A stretch of DNA of 64,000 nucleotides from Dyella marensis (GCF_900112865.1 NZ_FONH01000005.1:62001-126000), one strand, 5' to 3'. Positions 1 to 12,523 are shown, counted from the stretch's first letter. Numbers and translations are program-made. The notes: a model not told the origin generated them from the letters alone.

Positions 1-1
1 G

Positions 2-86
2 GTAGGTTGGAGTGAGCGCAGCGAACCCCAACGTGTCGTTTGCCGTGCACCGTCCGTTGGGGTTCGCTGCGCTCACCCCAACCTAC
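2..86. repeat. REP-like hairpin element, copy 1 of 5
   Basis: A long inverted repeat: arms of about 31 bases (about 2-32 and 56-86) that begin TAGGTTGG and contain GAACCCCAAC, around a 23-base spacer. The left arm has one A where the other copies have G. It ends 7 bases beyond the stop of the ankyrin gene, so transcription of that gene runs into it. Sister copies lie near 35726, 49270, 56760 and 63266. It probably folds into a strong hairpin and acts as a terminator or mRNA stabiliser (inference). Confidence 0.85.
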
Positions 87-93
87 GTCGCGC

Positions 94-849
94 TTATTGC
101 ACGCCCTGCTCCACCGCCACCCCGTGCTGCCGCAGCCACTGATGCACCTGCTCGTGCTGCGCGCGCGCGCTGGCGTTGAGGCCGCCCGCGGGAAGGATGT
201 TGAAGTAGGTCTGGAACGTCGCCCCCTGCTGGTTGCGCCGGGTGGCGTCTGCGCCCGTTTCGAGCAGGCGCAGCACGCAATGCGTGCGATGCACCTTGGC
301 GGCGACATGCAGCGGCGTGTTGCCCAGGCGGTCGGCGCGGTTCGGGTCGGCGTGGTGCGCCAGCAACAGATCGAACGCGTCGTCGCCGGGATTCATCAGC
401 GCGGCATCCAGCGGCGGCGCCTCGGTGATGCCATGCGGCGCGTTGGGATCGGCGCCATGGTCGAGCAAGACGCGCAGATAGCTCGGATCGCTCGCCATCG
501 CGGCCAGATGCAGCACGGTCGCGCCGCCCACGCCGGGCCGCGACGGATCGGCGCCGGCGCGCAGCAGGGTTTCCATGGCGCGGCGGTCCTTGTGCAGCAG
601 CGCCCATTCCAGCGGCGTCACGCCGCGCTCGCCCTGTGCGTTGAGATCGGCGCCTTCCCTGCCCAGGGTACGCACGCGTTCTTCGTCGCCGCGCGCGGCG
701 GCATCGACCACCGCGACGACACGCGCGTCGGCGAATACCTTGCTTGCATCCGTGTCGCTCATGGCCTCTCTTCCCGCGACGGTGCCGGCGAGCGCGACGC
801 TCGCCAGCAGGCACCAGGCGGCGAGCCTGGTGCGATGGACCTGCATCAT
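94..849 (-). CDS. Exported ankyrin-repeat protein, candidate partner or immunity protein of the lipase
   Basis: The 251-residue product begins with a signal-peptide-like segment (basic MMQVHRTR, then AAWCLLASVALAGTVA) and then carries about four ankyrin repeats, with typical TPLEWAL, LLRAGADP, LHLAA, LLDHGADPN and TPLHVAA signatures between residues 60 and 220. Ankyrin arrays mediate protein-protein binding and have no catalytic residues. The start at 849 is preceded by GGAGAAC, a reasonable ribosome site; a longer frame to 912 exists but lacks a leader-like beginning. It lies 95 bases downstream of the lipase gene on the same strand and is probably cotranscribed. Binding or neutralising that lipase in the periplasm is an inference from context. 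Confidence 0.8.
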   Translation of the reverse strand: MMQVHRTRLAAWCLLASVALAGTVAGREAMSDTDASKVFADARVVAVVDAAARGDEERVRTLGREGADLNAQGERGVTPLEWALLHKDRRAMETLLRAGADPSRPGVGGATVLHLAAMASDPSYLRVLLDHGADPNAPHGITEAPPLDAALMNPGDDAFDLLLAHHADPNRADRLGNTPLHVAAKVHRTHCVLRLLETGADATRRNQQGATFQTYFNILPAGGLNASARAQHEQVHQWLRQHGVAVEQGVQ

Positions 850-944
850 GCCGGGTTCTCCGGTATCGGCACAGCGCCGAAAACCGCCCGAGTACAGCAC
901 GGGCGGCGTCACGGTTTCATGGTGAGCGAGTCAGGAGGATCGGT

Positions 945-1925
945 TCAAGAAGACCACGGATGGTCTTTCTGCAGTGCGGCGAGCACCGCATCGTCATCGT
1001 GCAGTTCGACGGAGTGTTTCGCTACGTCGATCTTGTACTTCGCCTCCAGCACCTCGGCCTTGCCGGTGAGCCAGTCGTACCAGTGGATGTCCGGCTTGGC
1101 GACCGGATCCGGGTCGTTCAGCGCGATCTTGTGGCCGACCGCATCGGGCAAGGGCGAGTGTTCCTGCACGGTGGTGAGGATTTCGCCGTTCACCGCGTAG
1201 CGGCGGATCAGGCCGTCTTCGGCCTGCTGTTTCAGCGCGGCGGGATCGCCCTCGGGAATCAGACGGCGGATCGTCTCGTCGTTCAAGCCGGCGGCGTTGA
1301 AGGTGACGCCGGCGGCATCCGTCGCCAACGAGGCGATAGAAGCGAGCCCGCCGCCCAGCGAATGGCCGGTGATCGCCAGGCTGTTGCCGAACGCCGCCTT
1401 GGCCTCGGTGGCCAGCGCCACCGCCTGGTTGTACTGCGCGGCGGAAATGCCTAAGCCCTGCTCGGCGTTGTTGAGCCAGTCCTGGATGTCGTTGGAGCCG
1501 GCGAAGGCCAGCACGTGGTCGCCGTTCTTGTCCTGGTAGATGGCGGCGCGGAAGCCGGTGCCGGGATCTTCCAGCGACGCCGGATCGATGCCGGCCTGGG
1601 CGAGCTGATCGCCGGTCAGGCGGGTCCAGCCGCCGACGCCCTGGCTGTGCGGGTCGTAGACGTCCTGGGCGATCTGCGCGAGCTGCAGGTCGATCGCCTT
1701 GGCATCGGTGCCGCGTACCTGCGCGTCGAAGTTCGGCGCCGCGTTGGCTGCGGCGCCGAACATGGAACGGGTGAGGCTCGCCAGCTGCGGATTGAACGCG
1801 AGCTGCGGCTGCGAGACATGCGCATCGGGATGCGCGGCGCTGTTGGCCGCGGCTTGCGCCGCAGCGTCCTGGCGATCTACCGGCAGCGCCGCGCTGCTGC
1901 GTTGGGACTGCAGTTCCAGGTACAT
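945..1925 (-). CDS. DUF2974-like lipase (alpha/beta hydrolase)
   Basis: A 326-residue protein with the lipase nucleophile elbow GHSLGGG (Ser189) after an FAGSND strand-turn (about residue 141-146) that resembles the oxyanion region of class 3 and DUF2974 lipases. The first 70 residues are Ala/Gln-rich, low in complexity, with no signal peptide, so a dedicated secretion route is possible. I chose the start at 1925 because GGAGGTGG lies just upstream; an upstream in-frame extension looks non-coding. DUF2974 lipases include antibacterial phospholipase effectors of Xanthomonas type IV secretion, but I see no C-terminal XVIP-type secretion domain here. The linked ankyrin gene downstream suggests an effector-immunity or enzyme-chaperone pair. 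Substrate unknown. Confidence 0.72.
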   Translation of the reverse strand: MYLELQSQRSSAALPVDRQDAAAQAAANSAAHPDAHVSQPQLAFNPQLASLTRSMFGAAANAAPNFDAQVRGTDAKAIDLQLAQIAQDVYDPHSQGVGGWTRLTGDQLAQAGIDPASLEDPGTGFRAAIYQDKNGDHVLAFAGSNDIQDWLNNAEQGLGISAAQYNQAVALATEAKAAFGNSLAITGHSLGGGLASIASLATDAAGVTFNAAGLNDETIRRLIPEGDPAALKQQAEDGLIRRYAVNGEILTTVQEHSPLPDAVGHKIALNDPDPVAKPDIHWYDWLTGKAEVLEAKYKIDVAKHSVELHDDDAVLAALQKDHPWSS

Positions 1926-1992
1926 CGCTCCACCTCCCTTGGTGACGCATCGGACCATAGCGCTGCCGCTTGAGCGGCGATCAGTAGGGCGG

Positions 1993-2056
1993 TCCCTAGC
2001 TGGGGTTTTCCCTAGGTCATTTGGACGTCTATCTAGGGACATACCTAGCTGGGGAA
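1993..2056. promoter_or_regulatory. CTAG half-site array between divergent lipase and lysozyme genes
   Basis: In the 208-base gap between two divergent genes, CCTAGCTGGGG occurs twice in direct orientation (1995-2005 and 2044-2054), with CCCTAGG at 2010-2016 and its near-inverse TCTAGGG at 2032-2038 between them. The regular arrangement around one centre looks like a multi-site operator serving both genes. The regulator is unknown. Confidence 0.5.
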
Positions 2057-2133
2057 AGTCCCAATGGGAGAGTCCGTTGTCACGGTGCTGCAATTCGGCG
2101 GTCGCCCATCTTCCCAAGCGAAAGAGGCCTTCC

Positions 2134-3909
2134 ATGACCGCAGTCAGCGCCGTGCGCTCCTCCCCGGCCTTCGCCGCCAGCGAGGATGCATCGAACACCT
2201 ACTCTGTGCAGCACGGCGATTCGCTGTCAGCCATCGCGAAGCGCTTCGGCGTCTCGCTCGCCGCGCTGGAAGCGGCCAATCCGCAGATCGCCAATCCGAA
2301 CCGGATCTATCCCGGCGACAGCATCCATCTGCCCGCCGGCGCCAGCGATGGCGGCAGCAAGCCTGCGGCGCCCGCCTCGACGGGTGGCGCGCAACCGGCG
2401 GCCGGCAAGGCCGGCCCGGCCTCCGGCTTCAGCATCAGCCAGAACGGCGTGCAGATGATCGAGGGTTTCGAGGGCTACAGCGCGAGTGCGTATCCCGATC
2501 CGGGCACCGGCGGCGCGCCGTGGACCATCGGCTACGGCCATACCAAGGGCGTGCAGCCGGGGCAGACCATCACCCGCGCGCAGGCCGAGCAGTTCCTCAA
2601 AGAGGACCTGGCCTGGGCGCAGGACGCGGTGCGCCGCAACGTGCACGTGCCGATCAGTCAGAACCAGTTCGATGCGCTGGTGAGCCTGACCTACAACCTC
2701 GGCGCGAACGGTTATCCGGGCCTGCTGGCTAAGCTCAATGCCGGCGACTACAAGGGCGCGCAGGCGATGTTCGGCGAGTACGTGCATGCCGGCGGCCATG
2801 TGCTGCAGGGGCTGGTGAACCGGCGCGCGAAGGAGGCGGCCTTGTTCGGCAGCGATGCGCCGAGCGGCGGCAATCCGCCGTCGCCGCCATCGCCGCCGGC
2901 TCCCCCGGGCGGTTCGCGCAACTACACCGTGCAGCCGGGCGATACGCTGTCGGCGATCGCGGCGCGGCAGGGTGTGTCTTTGAAGGCGCTGGAAGCGGCC
3001 AATCCGCAGATCCGCGACTTCAACCACATCTATCCCGGGCAGGTGATCCATCTGCCGGGCGGTGGCGGCAGTGCGGCGTCGGGCGGAAGCTATACGGTGA
3101 AGTCCGGCGACACGATGTCGGGCATTGCCGCGCGGCATGGCGTGTCGTTGTCGGCGCTGCTGGCGGCCAATCCGCAGATTTCCAATCCGAATCGCATCTA
3201 TCCGGGACAGGTCATCCACCTGCCCGGCGGCAGCAATGCCAGCAAGGCGCCGGCGGGCCACGACTACACCGTGCGTTCCGGCGACACCATGTCGAGCATC
3301 GCCTCGCGCAACGGCGTCTCGCTGGCCGCGCTGGAGCGCGCCAATCCGCAGATTTCCAATCCCAACCGCATCTATCCCGGGCAGGTCGTACACATCCCTG
3401 GCGCGGGCGGCACGCAAGGCACCGGCGGCACGCAGGGTACGGGCGGCGTGAACGGCAGCAGCGGCGCCAGCGGCAGCAAGGCGGTGGATATCGCCAGGCA
3501 GTTCGTCGGGCGCAACGCTTCGGAGTTGAAGCGCAGCGGGGCCTTGCCGATGAATCCCAACGTGCCCTCGGACGTGTGCTGCGCGAATTTCGTCTCCGCA
3601 GTGCTGCAGAAGGCGGGGCTGTTGGATAAGCACACCGACCTGGTGTCGGGTTCCAGCCGCACGGGGCAGGGCGCCGCCGGTTCGATCGGCCGCATCCTCA
3701 AGGATCGCGGCTGGAAAGTGGTCGACGCCGCGCACGCCAAGCCGGGCGACGTGTGCATCCTCAACAACGGCGGCCATGTCGAGCTGGTCGCCAGCAACAA
3801 GGGCGGCAACATCCAGCTGATCGGTTCGAACAACACCAACAGCGACGGCACGCAGCGGGTCGGCTACGGCCACCCTTACGGCGGTGCGTGGTACCTCACG
3901 CCCCCTTGA
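2134..3909 (+). CDS. Multi-LysM GH24 lysozyme with C-terminal CHAP/NlpC-like domain
   Basis: A 591-residue modular peptidoglycan hydrolase. A LysM domain (about 22-67) is followed by a phage-type GH24 lysozyme (about 100-239) with the catalytic Glu in MIEGFEG (E110) and the GYGHT motif at 134-137. After a Pro/Gly/Ser linker come three more LysM domains (about 264-307, 320-364 and 378-422). The C-terminal part (about 450-591) resembles a CHAP or NlpC cysteine amidase, with a CC pair (482-483) and GGHVEL (H548). No classical signal peptide is visible. I chose ATG 2134, preceded by AAAGAGG; the upstream extension overlaps the divergent promoter region. Two cutting domains and four wall-binding domains point to lysis of other cells' walls or an endolysin-like role (inference). 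Confidence 0.85.
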   Translation: MTAVSAVRSSPAFAASEDASNTYSVQHGDSLSAIAKRFGVSLAALEAANPQIANPNRIYPGDSIHLPAGASDGGSKPAAPASTGGAQPAAGKAGPASGFSISQNGVQMIEGFEGYSASAYPDPGTGGAPWTIGYGHTKGVQPGQTITRAQAEQFLKEDLAWAQDAVRRNVHVPISQNQFDALVSLTYNLGANGYPGLLAKLNAGDYKGAQAMFGEYVHAGGHVLQGLVNRRAKEAALFGSDAPSGGNPPSPPSPPAPPGGSRNYTVQPGDTLSAIAARQGVSLKALEAANPQIRDFNHIYPGQVIHLPGGGGSAASGGSYTVKSGDTMSGIAARHGVSLSALLAANPQISNPNRIYPGQVIHLPGGSNASKAPAGHDYTVRSGDTMSSIASRNGVSLAALERANPQISNPNRIYPGQVVHIPGAGGTQGTGGTQGTGGVNGSSGASGSKAVDIARQFVGRNASELKRSGALPMNPNVPSDVCCANFVSAVLQKAGLLDKHTDLVSGSSRTGQGAAGSIGRILKDRGWKVVDAAHAKPGDVCILNNGGHVELVASNKGGNIQLIGSNNTNSDGTQRVGYGHPYGGAWYLTPP

Positions 3910-3930
3910 GGCTGCGGCCAAGCGGGGGAG

Positions 3931-3967
3931 GGCGAAGGGCGGCCGCAGGGTCGCCCTTCGCCTTTCT
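3931..3967 (+). terminator. Rho-independent terminator after the lysozyme gene
   Basis: A perfect 11-bp stem, GGCGAAGGGCG at 3931-3941 pairing with 3952-3962, followed by TTTCTG. It sits between convergent genes. Confidence 0.8.
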
Positions 3968-3978
3968 GCGCGGATGGA

Positions 3979-4398
3979 TCAGTCGGCGAAGAGCGCGGCG
4001 GGCGCGCCGTAGGTCTGCGCCCAGGCGGCCCAGGCCGGATCGGTGGGGCCGATCGCCTCGGCCCTGATCGTCCAGTGGCCCGCCTTGCGTTCCAGCAGGG
4101 CGGCGTAGACGCGCGACAGGGCGCCGTGGCTGGCCGCTTCCTCGAACTCGGTGCCGGCGAAATCCACGGGCTTGCCGCCGGCGCCCTGCAGGTGTGCACG
4201 CAGGAAGGCCCAGTCGTCGGCGATGCGGAGGCTATCGACGGCGAACAGCACCGGCTGGTGCAGCCGGTGCTCCAGCGGCGCGCGGGCGGCATCGAGCAGG
4301 GCCTTGCGTTCGGGGCTGCCGGCGTCCGGCGTGCTGGCGGCTTGGGCGATGGCGTTCATGGCGGTCAGGCTCAGCAGCAGGGTGGCGAGGAGGCGCAT
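3979..4398 (-). CDS. Small exported protein of unknown function
   Basis: 139 residues beginning MRLLATLLLSLTAMNAIAQA, a clear cleavable signal peptide, so the mature protein is probably a periplasmic domain of about 118 residues. It contains an alternating charged/hydrophobic pattern (VLFAVDSLRIADDWAFLRAHLQ, DFAGTEFEEA, VYAALLERKAGHWTIRAEAIGPTD) reminiscent of small mixed alpha/beta periplasmic folds. I do not recognise the family. It converges on the lysozyme gene and its promoter region faces that of queD. The gap to queD holds CTGGGG-CTTT-CCCCAG at about 4455-4470, a possible small operator. Confidence 0.7.
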   Translation of the reverse strand: MRLLATLLLSLTAMNAIAQAASTPDAGSPERKALLDAARAPLEHRLHQPVLFAVDSLRIADDWAFLRAHLQGAGGKPVDFAGTEFEEAASHGALSRVYAALLERKAGHWTIRAEAIGPTDPAWAAWAQTYGAPAALFAD

Positions 4399-4502
4399 GA
4401 GGGAGGCTCGTGCCTGGTCCGGGCGAGTATGCCGCCGCGCGCGGCGGCGCCGGACCTGGGGCTTTCCCCAGTGCGCGCGGGGCGAGGCGCTAGAATGTCG
4501 CG

Positions 4503-4865
4503 ATGCATATCTTCAAGCTCTTTCACCTCGAAGCCGCCCACCGCCTGCCCAACGTGCCGCCGGGGCACAAGTGCGCGCGCCTGCACGGGCATTCCTTCCG
4601 CGTGGAAATCCACGTCGCCGGCGAGCCGGACCCGCACCAGGGCTGGGTGATGGACTTCGCCGACGTCAAGGCGGCCTTCGCCCCGCTGTACGACCAGCTC
4701 GACCACCATTACCTCAACGACATCGAAGGCCTGGAAAACCCCACCAGCGAGAACCTCGCGCGCTGGATATTCCGTCGCCTGGAGCCGCGCCTGCCGGGGC
4801 TGGACAAAGTGGTGGTGCACGAGACCTGCACCTCCGGCGCCAGCTGCAGCCGTGACAGCTTTTGA
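4503..4865 (+). CDS. queD: 6-carboxy-5,6,7,8-tetrahydropterin synthase QueD
   Basis: QueD converts 7,8-dihydroneopterin triphosphate to 6-carboxytetrahydropterin, the second step towards queuosine and 7-deazapurine tRNA modification. The 120-residue length is typical of the bacterial PTPS-VI class. Zinc ligands are visible at H13 (AAHRL), H28 and H30 (LHGHS), with the catalytic Cys24 in the CxxxHxH context KCARLHGH. Further family signatures are [23 protein letters not shown] and the C-terminal [10 protein letters not shown]. The gene stands alone; the other que genes are not nearby. Confidence 0.93.
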   Translation: MHIFKLFHLEAAHRLPNVPPGHKCARLHGHSFRVEIHVAGEPDPHQGWVMDFADVKAAFAPLYDQLDHHYLNDIEGLENPTSENLARWIFRRLEPRLPGLDKVVVHETCTSGASCSRDSF

Positions 4866-4885
4866 CGCGTCGCGCCAATTCATCG

Positions 4886-5000
4886 ATCTGTCATAGATGA
4901 TTGTTGCAAAAATATTTTTCTGCGAAATTTCACTTCTTCACAAAAAATATATTGCGCCGCACAAAAGGGCTTGTTAGGCTTTGCCGCACTACCCCTATTC
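4886..5000 (+). promoter_or_regulatory. AT-rich promoter region of the phasin gene
   Basis: A markedly AT-rich stretch in otherwise about 65-70% GC DNA, with runs such as AAAAATATTTTT (4908-4919) and AAAAAATATATT (4942-4953). It contains TATATT (4948-4953) as a possible -10. No convincing -35 box at standard spacing is visible. Confidence 0.5.
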
Positions 5001-5019
5001 CCGCCGAGGGAGCAAAGCC

Positions 5020-5412
5020 ATGACCCAGCAACTGAATGCCCAGGTGTTCGCCTACGCCAAGCAGCTGACCGACAACGCCTTCAAGGCCCAGTCGGTGGCC
5101 CTGAAGGGCCTGGAGAAGATCGCCGAGCTGCAGTTCCAGGCGCTCGAGAAGCAGTCCCAGGTGGCCTCGGACTACATCGCCGGTGCGCTCGAGACCCGCG
5201 ACATCGAAGGCCTGCGCACCCTGTGGGAAAAGGGCAGCGCGCTGAGCCGCGAGAACGCCGAGCGCGCCGTGGCCGTGACCCAGGAAATCATCGCCGTGAC
5301 GCAGAAGACCGCCGAGTCGCTGACCGCGCTGGCGCAGGAGCAGCAGCAGGCCGCCAACGACGCCGTGTCGGCCCCGGTCGCCGCGGTGAAGAAAGCCGCC
5401 GCCGCGAAGTAA
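5020..5412 (+). CDS. Phasin family protein
   Basis: A 130-residue, almost entirely helical protein without signal peptide or membrane segment, matching the phasin_2 pattern: amphipathic heptad-like helices (VFAYAKQLTDNAFKAQSVAL, LQFQALEKQSQVASDYI, GLRTLWEKG, AVAVTQEIIAVTQKTAESL) and a C-terminal Ala/Lys tail. Phasins coat polyhydroxyalkanoate granules, so the organism may store PHB, although no pha synthase is in this window. The start at 5020 follows GAGGGAG. The gene has its own AT-rich promoter and a strong terminator, so it is monocistronic and probably highly expressed. Confidence 0.85.
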   Translation: MTQQLNAQVFAYAKQLTDNAFKAQSVALKGLEKIAELQFQALEKQSQVASDYIAGALETRDIEGLRTLWEKGSALSRENAERAVAVTQEIIAVTQKTAESLTALAQEQQQAANDAVSAPVAAVKKAAAAK

Positions 5413-5449
5413 TCGCTTCAACGTCGCTCCCTCCCTCGGCGACGTCCCC

Positions 5450-5485
5450 AAGGCCGGACTGGTTCACCAGTCCGGCCTTTTTCTT
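5450..5485 (+). terminator. Strong Rho-independent terminator of the phasin gene
   Basis: A perfect 12-bp stem, GGCCGGACTGGT at 5452-5463 pairing with 5466-5477, with a very short loop followed by TTTTTCTT. Confidence 0.93.
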
Positions 5486-5571
5486 GCCCGCGGCATGGAC
5501 GCTTTGCACACGCCGCGATCGGCAAAGTGACCGATCGGGCACGAAAGTGCGGCATATCACGGGAACGCGGC

Positions 5572-5601
5572 TTGTCCGTCTAAATGCCCCGCTGATATAC
5601 T
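5572..5601 (+). promoter_or_regulatory. Probable sigma-70 promoter of the atp operon
   Basis: TTGTCC (5572-5577) and TATACT (5596-5601) are separated by 18 bases, with a TG one base ahead of the -10 (extended -10 type). It lies 70 bases upstream of atpI. A dyad CGATCGG/CCGATCG flanks 5516-5537 further upstream. Confidence 0.6.
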
Positions 5602-5670
5602 TTTTAAGATTGGACCGTGGCCCGCAGCTGGATCGGTGCCGCCTAGTGCGAAGCCGCGCGGGGACCTCAC

Positions 5671-6036
5671 GTGCTCAACAGTCTTGCCTCCGGACGTCGT
5701 CTCGCGCTGCGCATCGTCATGCTGCAGCTCGTCGCGGCGGCGATCGTGGGCCTCGCCTTCCTGACGCAGGGCATCCGCGACGCGATCGCGGGCGCTGCGG
5801 GCGCCGCACTGGTGGCGCTGGGTACCGCGCTGCTGGCAGCGCGCACCTTCGCAGGACTGGGCGGGGGCGGCATGACCATGGGCCGGATGGTTTCAGGCAT
5901 GGTCCTGAAATGGATCGCGATCGCTGGAGGGCTGATCGTGATCCTGGGTCAATACAAACTGCCGCCACTGGCCGCTATCACGGGGCTGGTGGCTGCGTAC
6001 GCAATAAATCTGCTGGCGTTCCGATTCAAGGGCTGA
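5671..6036 (+). CDS. atpI: ATP synthase protein I (AtpI)
   Basis: A 121-residue membrane protein with four predicted hydrophobic segments (about 13-35, 38-58, 74-95 and 97-115), in the position of atpI at the head of the ATP synthase operon. AtpI assists assembly of the c-ring and possibly Mg2+ uptake; it is not part of the finished enzyme. The start is GTG at 5671; an internal ATG (residue 17) would remove part of the first helix. Sequence conservation in this family is weak, so position carries much of the assignment. Confidence 0.85.
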   Translation: MLNSLASGRRLALRIVMLQLVAAAIVGLAFLTQGIRDAIAGAAGAALVALGTALLAARTFAGLGGGGMTMGRMVSGMVLKWIAIAGGLIVILGQYKLPPLAAITGLVAAYAINLLAFRFKG

Positions 6037-6873
<837 letters not shown>

Positions 6874-6930
6874 TCCTTAGGTTCCATCCGGTTTCGTTTT
6901 TCAATTCCGCTTCGCTCTAACCACTCTTAG

Positions 6931-7239
<309 letters not shown>

Positions 7240-7319
7240 TCGGCGCGATAACAGTCGCCGCAGCGCAAGCGCTGCGGCGATCGGCGGTTTAACGCGTTAC
7301 CGGAGTATTTGGAAAGCTC

Positions 7320-7790
7320 ATGAATATCAATCTGACTTTCCTGGGCCAGATGGTCTCGTTCGCCATCCTGGTCTGGTTCACCACCAAGTTCATCTGGCCG
7401 CAGCTCAACGCGGCGATCGAAGAGCGCCAGAAGAAGGTCGCCGACGGCTTGGCCGCCGCCGAGAAGGCGCGCGCCGAGCTGAAGGACGCCGACGCCAAGG
7501 TCGCCACCGAGATCAAGCAGGCGCGCCAGCAGGCCGCCGAGATCATCGAGCGCGCCCAGCAGCAGGCCAACCAGATCGTGGACAAGGCCCGCGAGGACGC
7601 GGTCGCCGAGACCGCGCGCCTGAAGGCCCAGGCCGGCGAAGAGATCGCCAGCATGCAGCAGCGCGCCCGTGAGGAGCTGCGCGGCTGGGTCGGCCGTCTC
7701 GCCGTGCAGGGTGCGGAGAAGATCGTGCAGCGCGAAGTCGACGCTTCGGCCCACAAGGCCCTGCTCGACCAGCTCGTCGCCGAGATCTAA
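7320..7790 (+). CDS. atpF: ATP synthase Fo subunit b
   Basis: A 156-residue peripheral-stalk subunit. One N-terminal membrane helix ([21 protein letters not shown], about 5-25) is followed by a long charged Ala/Glu/Lys coiled coil (about 35-150) that dimerises and reaches the delta subunit. Length matches E. coli subunit b. It ends 3 bases before atpH. No b' duplicate is present. Confidence 0.97.
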   Translation: MNINLTFLGQMVSFAILVWFTTKFIWPQLNAAIEERQKKVADGLAAAEKARAELKDADAKVATEIKQARQQAAEIIERAQQQANQIVDKAREDAVAETARLKAQAGEEIASMQQRAREELRGWVGRLAVQGAEKIVQREVDASAHKALLDQLVAEI

Positions 7791-7793
7791 GCC

Positions 7794-8327
7794 ATGGCGC
7801 AGGCAATCACTCTCGCCCGTCCGTATGCCCGCGCCGCCTTCGAGCTGGCGCGCGCGTCCGGCGCGCTGGGCGCCTGGTCGCAGGCGCTGGCCTTCGCCGC
7901 CGCGGTGGCCAAGGACGCGCGCGTGGCCGCGCTCGGCAACGATCCGCGCGTGCTGCCTTCGCAGCTGGTCGCGCTGCACCTGCCGCAGGGCATGGATGCG
8001 CAGGCGCCGTTCGCCAACTTCCTGGCCGAACTGGCTGAGCATCGCCGCATGGCGCTGCTGCCGGAAGTGGCCGAGCTGTTCGAGCAGTACAAGCGCGAAG
8101 CCGAGTCGCAGCTGCTGGTGAAGGTGACCAGCGCGATGGCTCTGGATGCCGCGCAGGCCGAGCAGCTGAAGGCCTCGCTCAAGCGCCGCTTCAAGCGCGA
8201 CATCGAACTGGAGACCCAGGTCGACGCCTCGCTGCTCGGCGGCGTGGTGATCGATACCGGCAGCGAAGTGATCGACGGCTCCGTACGCGGCCGCCTGGCG
8301 CGCCTTTCCGGCGCGCTGACGGCCTGA
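7794..8327 (+). CDS. atpH: ATP synthase F1 subunit delta
   Basis: A 177-residue subunit joining the stalk to the top of F1. The N-terminal helical domain begins TLARPYARAAFELAR, the family signature. The C-terminal section contains the conserved pattern of sheet plus DASLLGGVVIDTGSEVIDGSVRGRLARL. It fits between atpF and atpA as in other proteobacteria. Confidence 0.97.
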   Translation: MAQAITLARPYARAAFELARASGALGAWSQALAFAAAVAKDARVAALGNDPRVLPSQLVALHLPQGMDAQAPFANFLAELAEHRRMALLPEVAELFEQYKREAESQLLVKVTSAMALDAAQAEQLKASLKRRFKRDIELETQVDASLLGGVVIDTGSEVIDGSVRGRLARLSGALTA

Positions 8328-8421
8328 GTACGCGTAGAGCCAACCCGGCCTGGCCGCGTCGCCGCGACGCAGGCCTGGCTCTCGAGTCAAGCGAATTCAA
8401 AAAAATCCCAGGATAACGACC

Positions 8422-9972
<1,551 letters not shown>

Positions 9973-10041
9973 GCAGGTCACGGGAGCGGCGCCGCCGCTC
10001 CCATTGCCCGTACCCGGGCGAGCACAGCGAGCGAGAAAGAG

Positions 10042-10959
10042 ATGGCAGGCGGACGCGAAATCAAATCCAAGATCAAGAGCACGCAGAACATGCGCAAGGT
10101 GACGCGCGCGCTCGAAATGGTCTCGGCCTCGAAGATCCGCAAGGCGCAGGATCTGATGAAGGCCTCGCGCCCCTATGCGCGCCAGATGCGCAAGGTGATC
10201 GCGCACGTCGCCCAGGCCAGCACCGACTTCAGCCATCCGTTCCTGGTGCAGCGCGAGAAGGTCGCGCGCGTCGGCTTCGTGGTGGTGTCGACCGACCGCG
10301 GCCTGTGCGGCGGCCTCAACTCGAACCTGTTCCGCCGCCTGCTGCCCGCGATCCGCGAGTGGCAGGACAAGGGCGTCGAGATCGACGTGGTGGCCGTGGG
10401 CCAGAAGGCCACCCAGTTCTTCCGCCGCATCAAGGGCGTGAACCTGGTCGGCAGCGTCACCCACCTGGGCGAGAAGCCCAAGCTCGAGCAGCTGGTGGGC
10501 GTGATCAAGGTGGTGCTGGATGCCTACACCGCCGGCAAGCTCGATCGCGTGTTCCTGGCCTACAACGACTTCGTCAATACCATGACGCAGAAGCCGACGC
10601 TGGACGCGCTGCTGCCGCTGCCGCTGGTGGCCGCGGAGCTGGAAGCGCACCAGTCGGCGGGCGAGACGGCCTATGCCGGCATCAAGCTCGAACAGTCGCA
10701 CGACTGGGACTACATCTACGAGCCGGACGCCGCCACGGTGCTGGAGTACGTGCTGGGCCGCTATATCGAGTCGGTGGTCTACCAGGGCGTGCTGGAAAAC
10801 CTGGCCAGCGAGCATGCCGCGCGCATGGTCGCGATGAAGGCCGCGTCGGACAACGCGAGCAAGGTCATCGGCGAGCTGACGCTGGTCTACAACAAGGCGC
10901 GTCAGGCCGCGATTACCCAGGAAATCTCGGAAATCGTCGGCGGCGCCGCGGCTGTATGA
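10042..10959 (+). CDS. atpG: ATP synthase F1 subunit gamma
   Basis: A 305-residue central rotor shaft. The N-terminus [22 protein letters not shown] and the C-terminal helix [20 protein letters not shown], which form the coiled coil inside the alpha3beta3 ring, are both present, with [13 protein letters not shown] in the Rossmann-like domain. It is slightly longer than E. coli gamma because of small loops. It lies between atpA and atpD, as expected. Confidence 0.97.
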   Translation: MAGGREIKSKIKSTQNMRKVTRALEMVSASKIRKAQDLMKASRPYARQMRKVIAHVAQASTDFSHPFLVQREKVARVGFVVVSTDRGLCGGLNSNLFRRLLPAIREWQDKGVEIDVVAVGQKATQFFRRIKGVNLVGSVTHLGEKPKLEQLVGVIKVVLDAYTAGKLDRVFLAYNDFVNTMTQKPTLDALLPLPLVAAELEAHQSAGETAYAGIKLEQSHDWDYIYEPDAATVLEYVLGRYIESVVYQGVLENLASEHAARMVAMKAASDNASKVIGELTLVYNKARQAAITQEISEIVGGAAAV

Positions 10960-10992
10960 GTGCGATCATCCACGATCGCGAAGATCAAACGG

Positions 10993-11010
10993 GCGGCCAT
11001 CCATGGCCGC
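10993..11010 (+). other. Short hairpin in the atpG-atpD spacer
   Basis: GCGGCCAT-CC-ATGGCCGC is a perfect 8-bp stem in the 125-base spacer, without a following T run. It is more likely an RNA-processing or stability element than a terminator (inference). Confidence 0.4.
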
Positions 11011-11051
11011 ACTCTTCACTAAAACCACGCGACCAGAACGGGCGCGGTTAA

Positions 11052-12518
<1,467 letters not shown>

Positions 12519-12523
12519 TGGTG

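Noticed and set aside
945-2198. Extending the lipase start upstream to 2198.
   Set aside because: The extension crosses the operator array and the neighbouring gene start; GGAGGTGG before 1925 supports the shorter protein.
945-3909. Type IV secretion effector domain (XVIPCD) on the lipase or lysozyme protein.
   Set aside because: I looked for the conserved C-terminal region and Gln-rich tail and saw neither, so the effector idea rests on context only.
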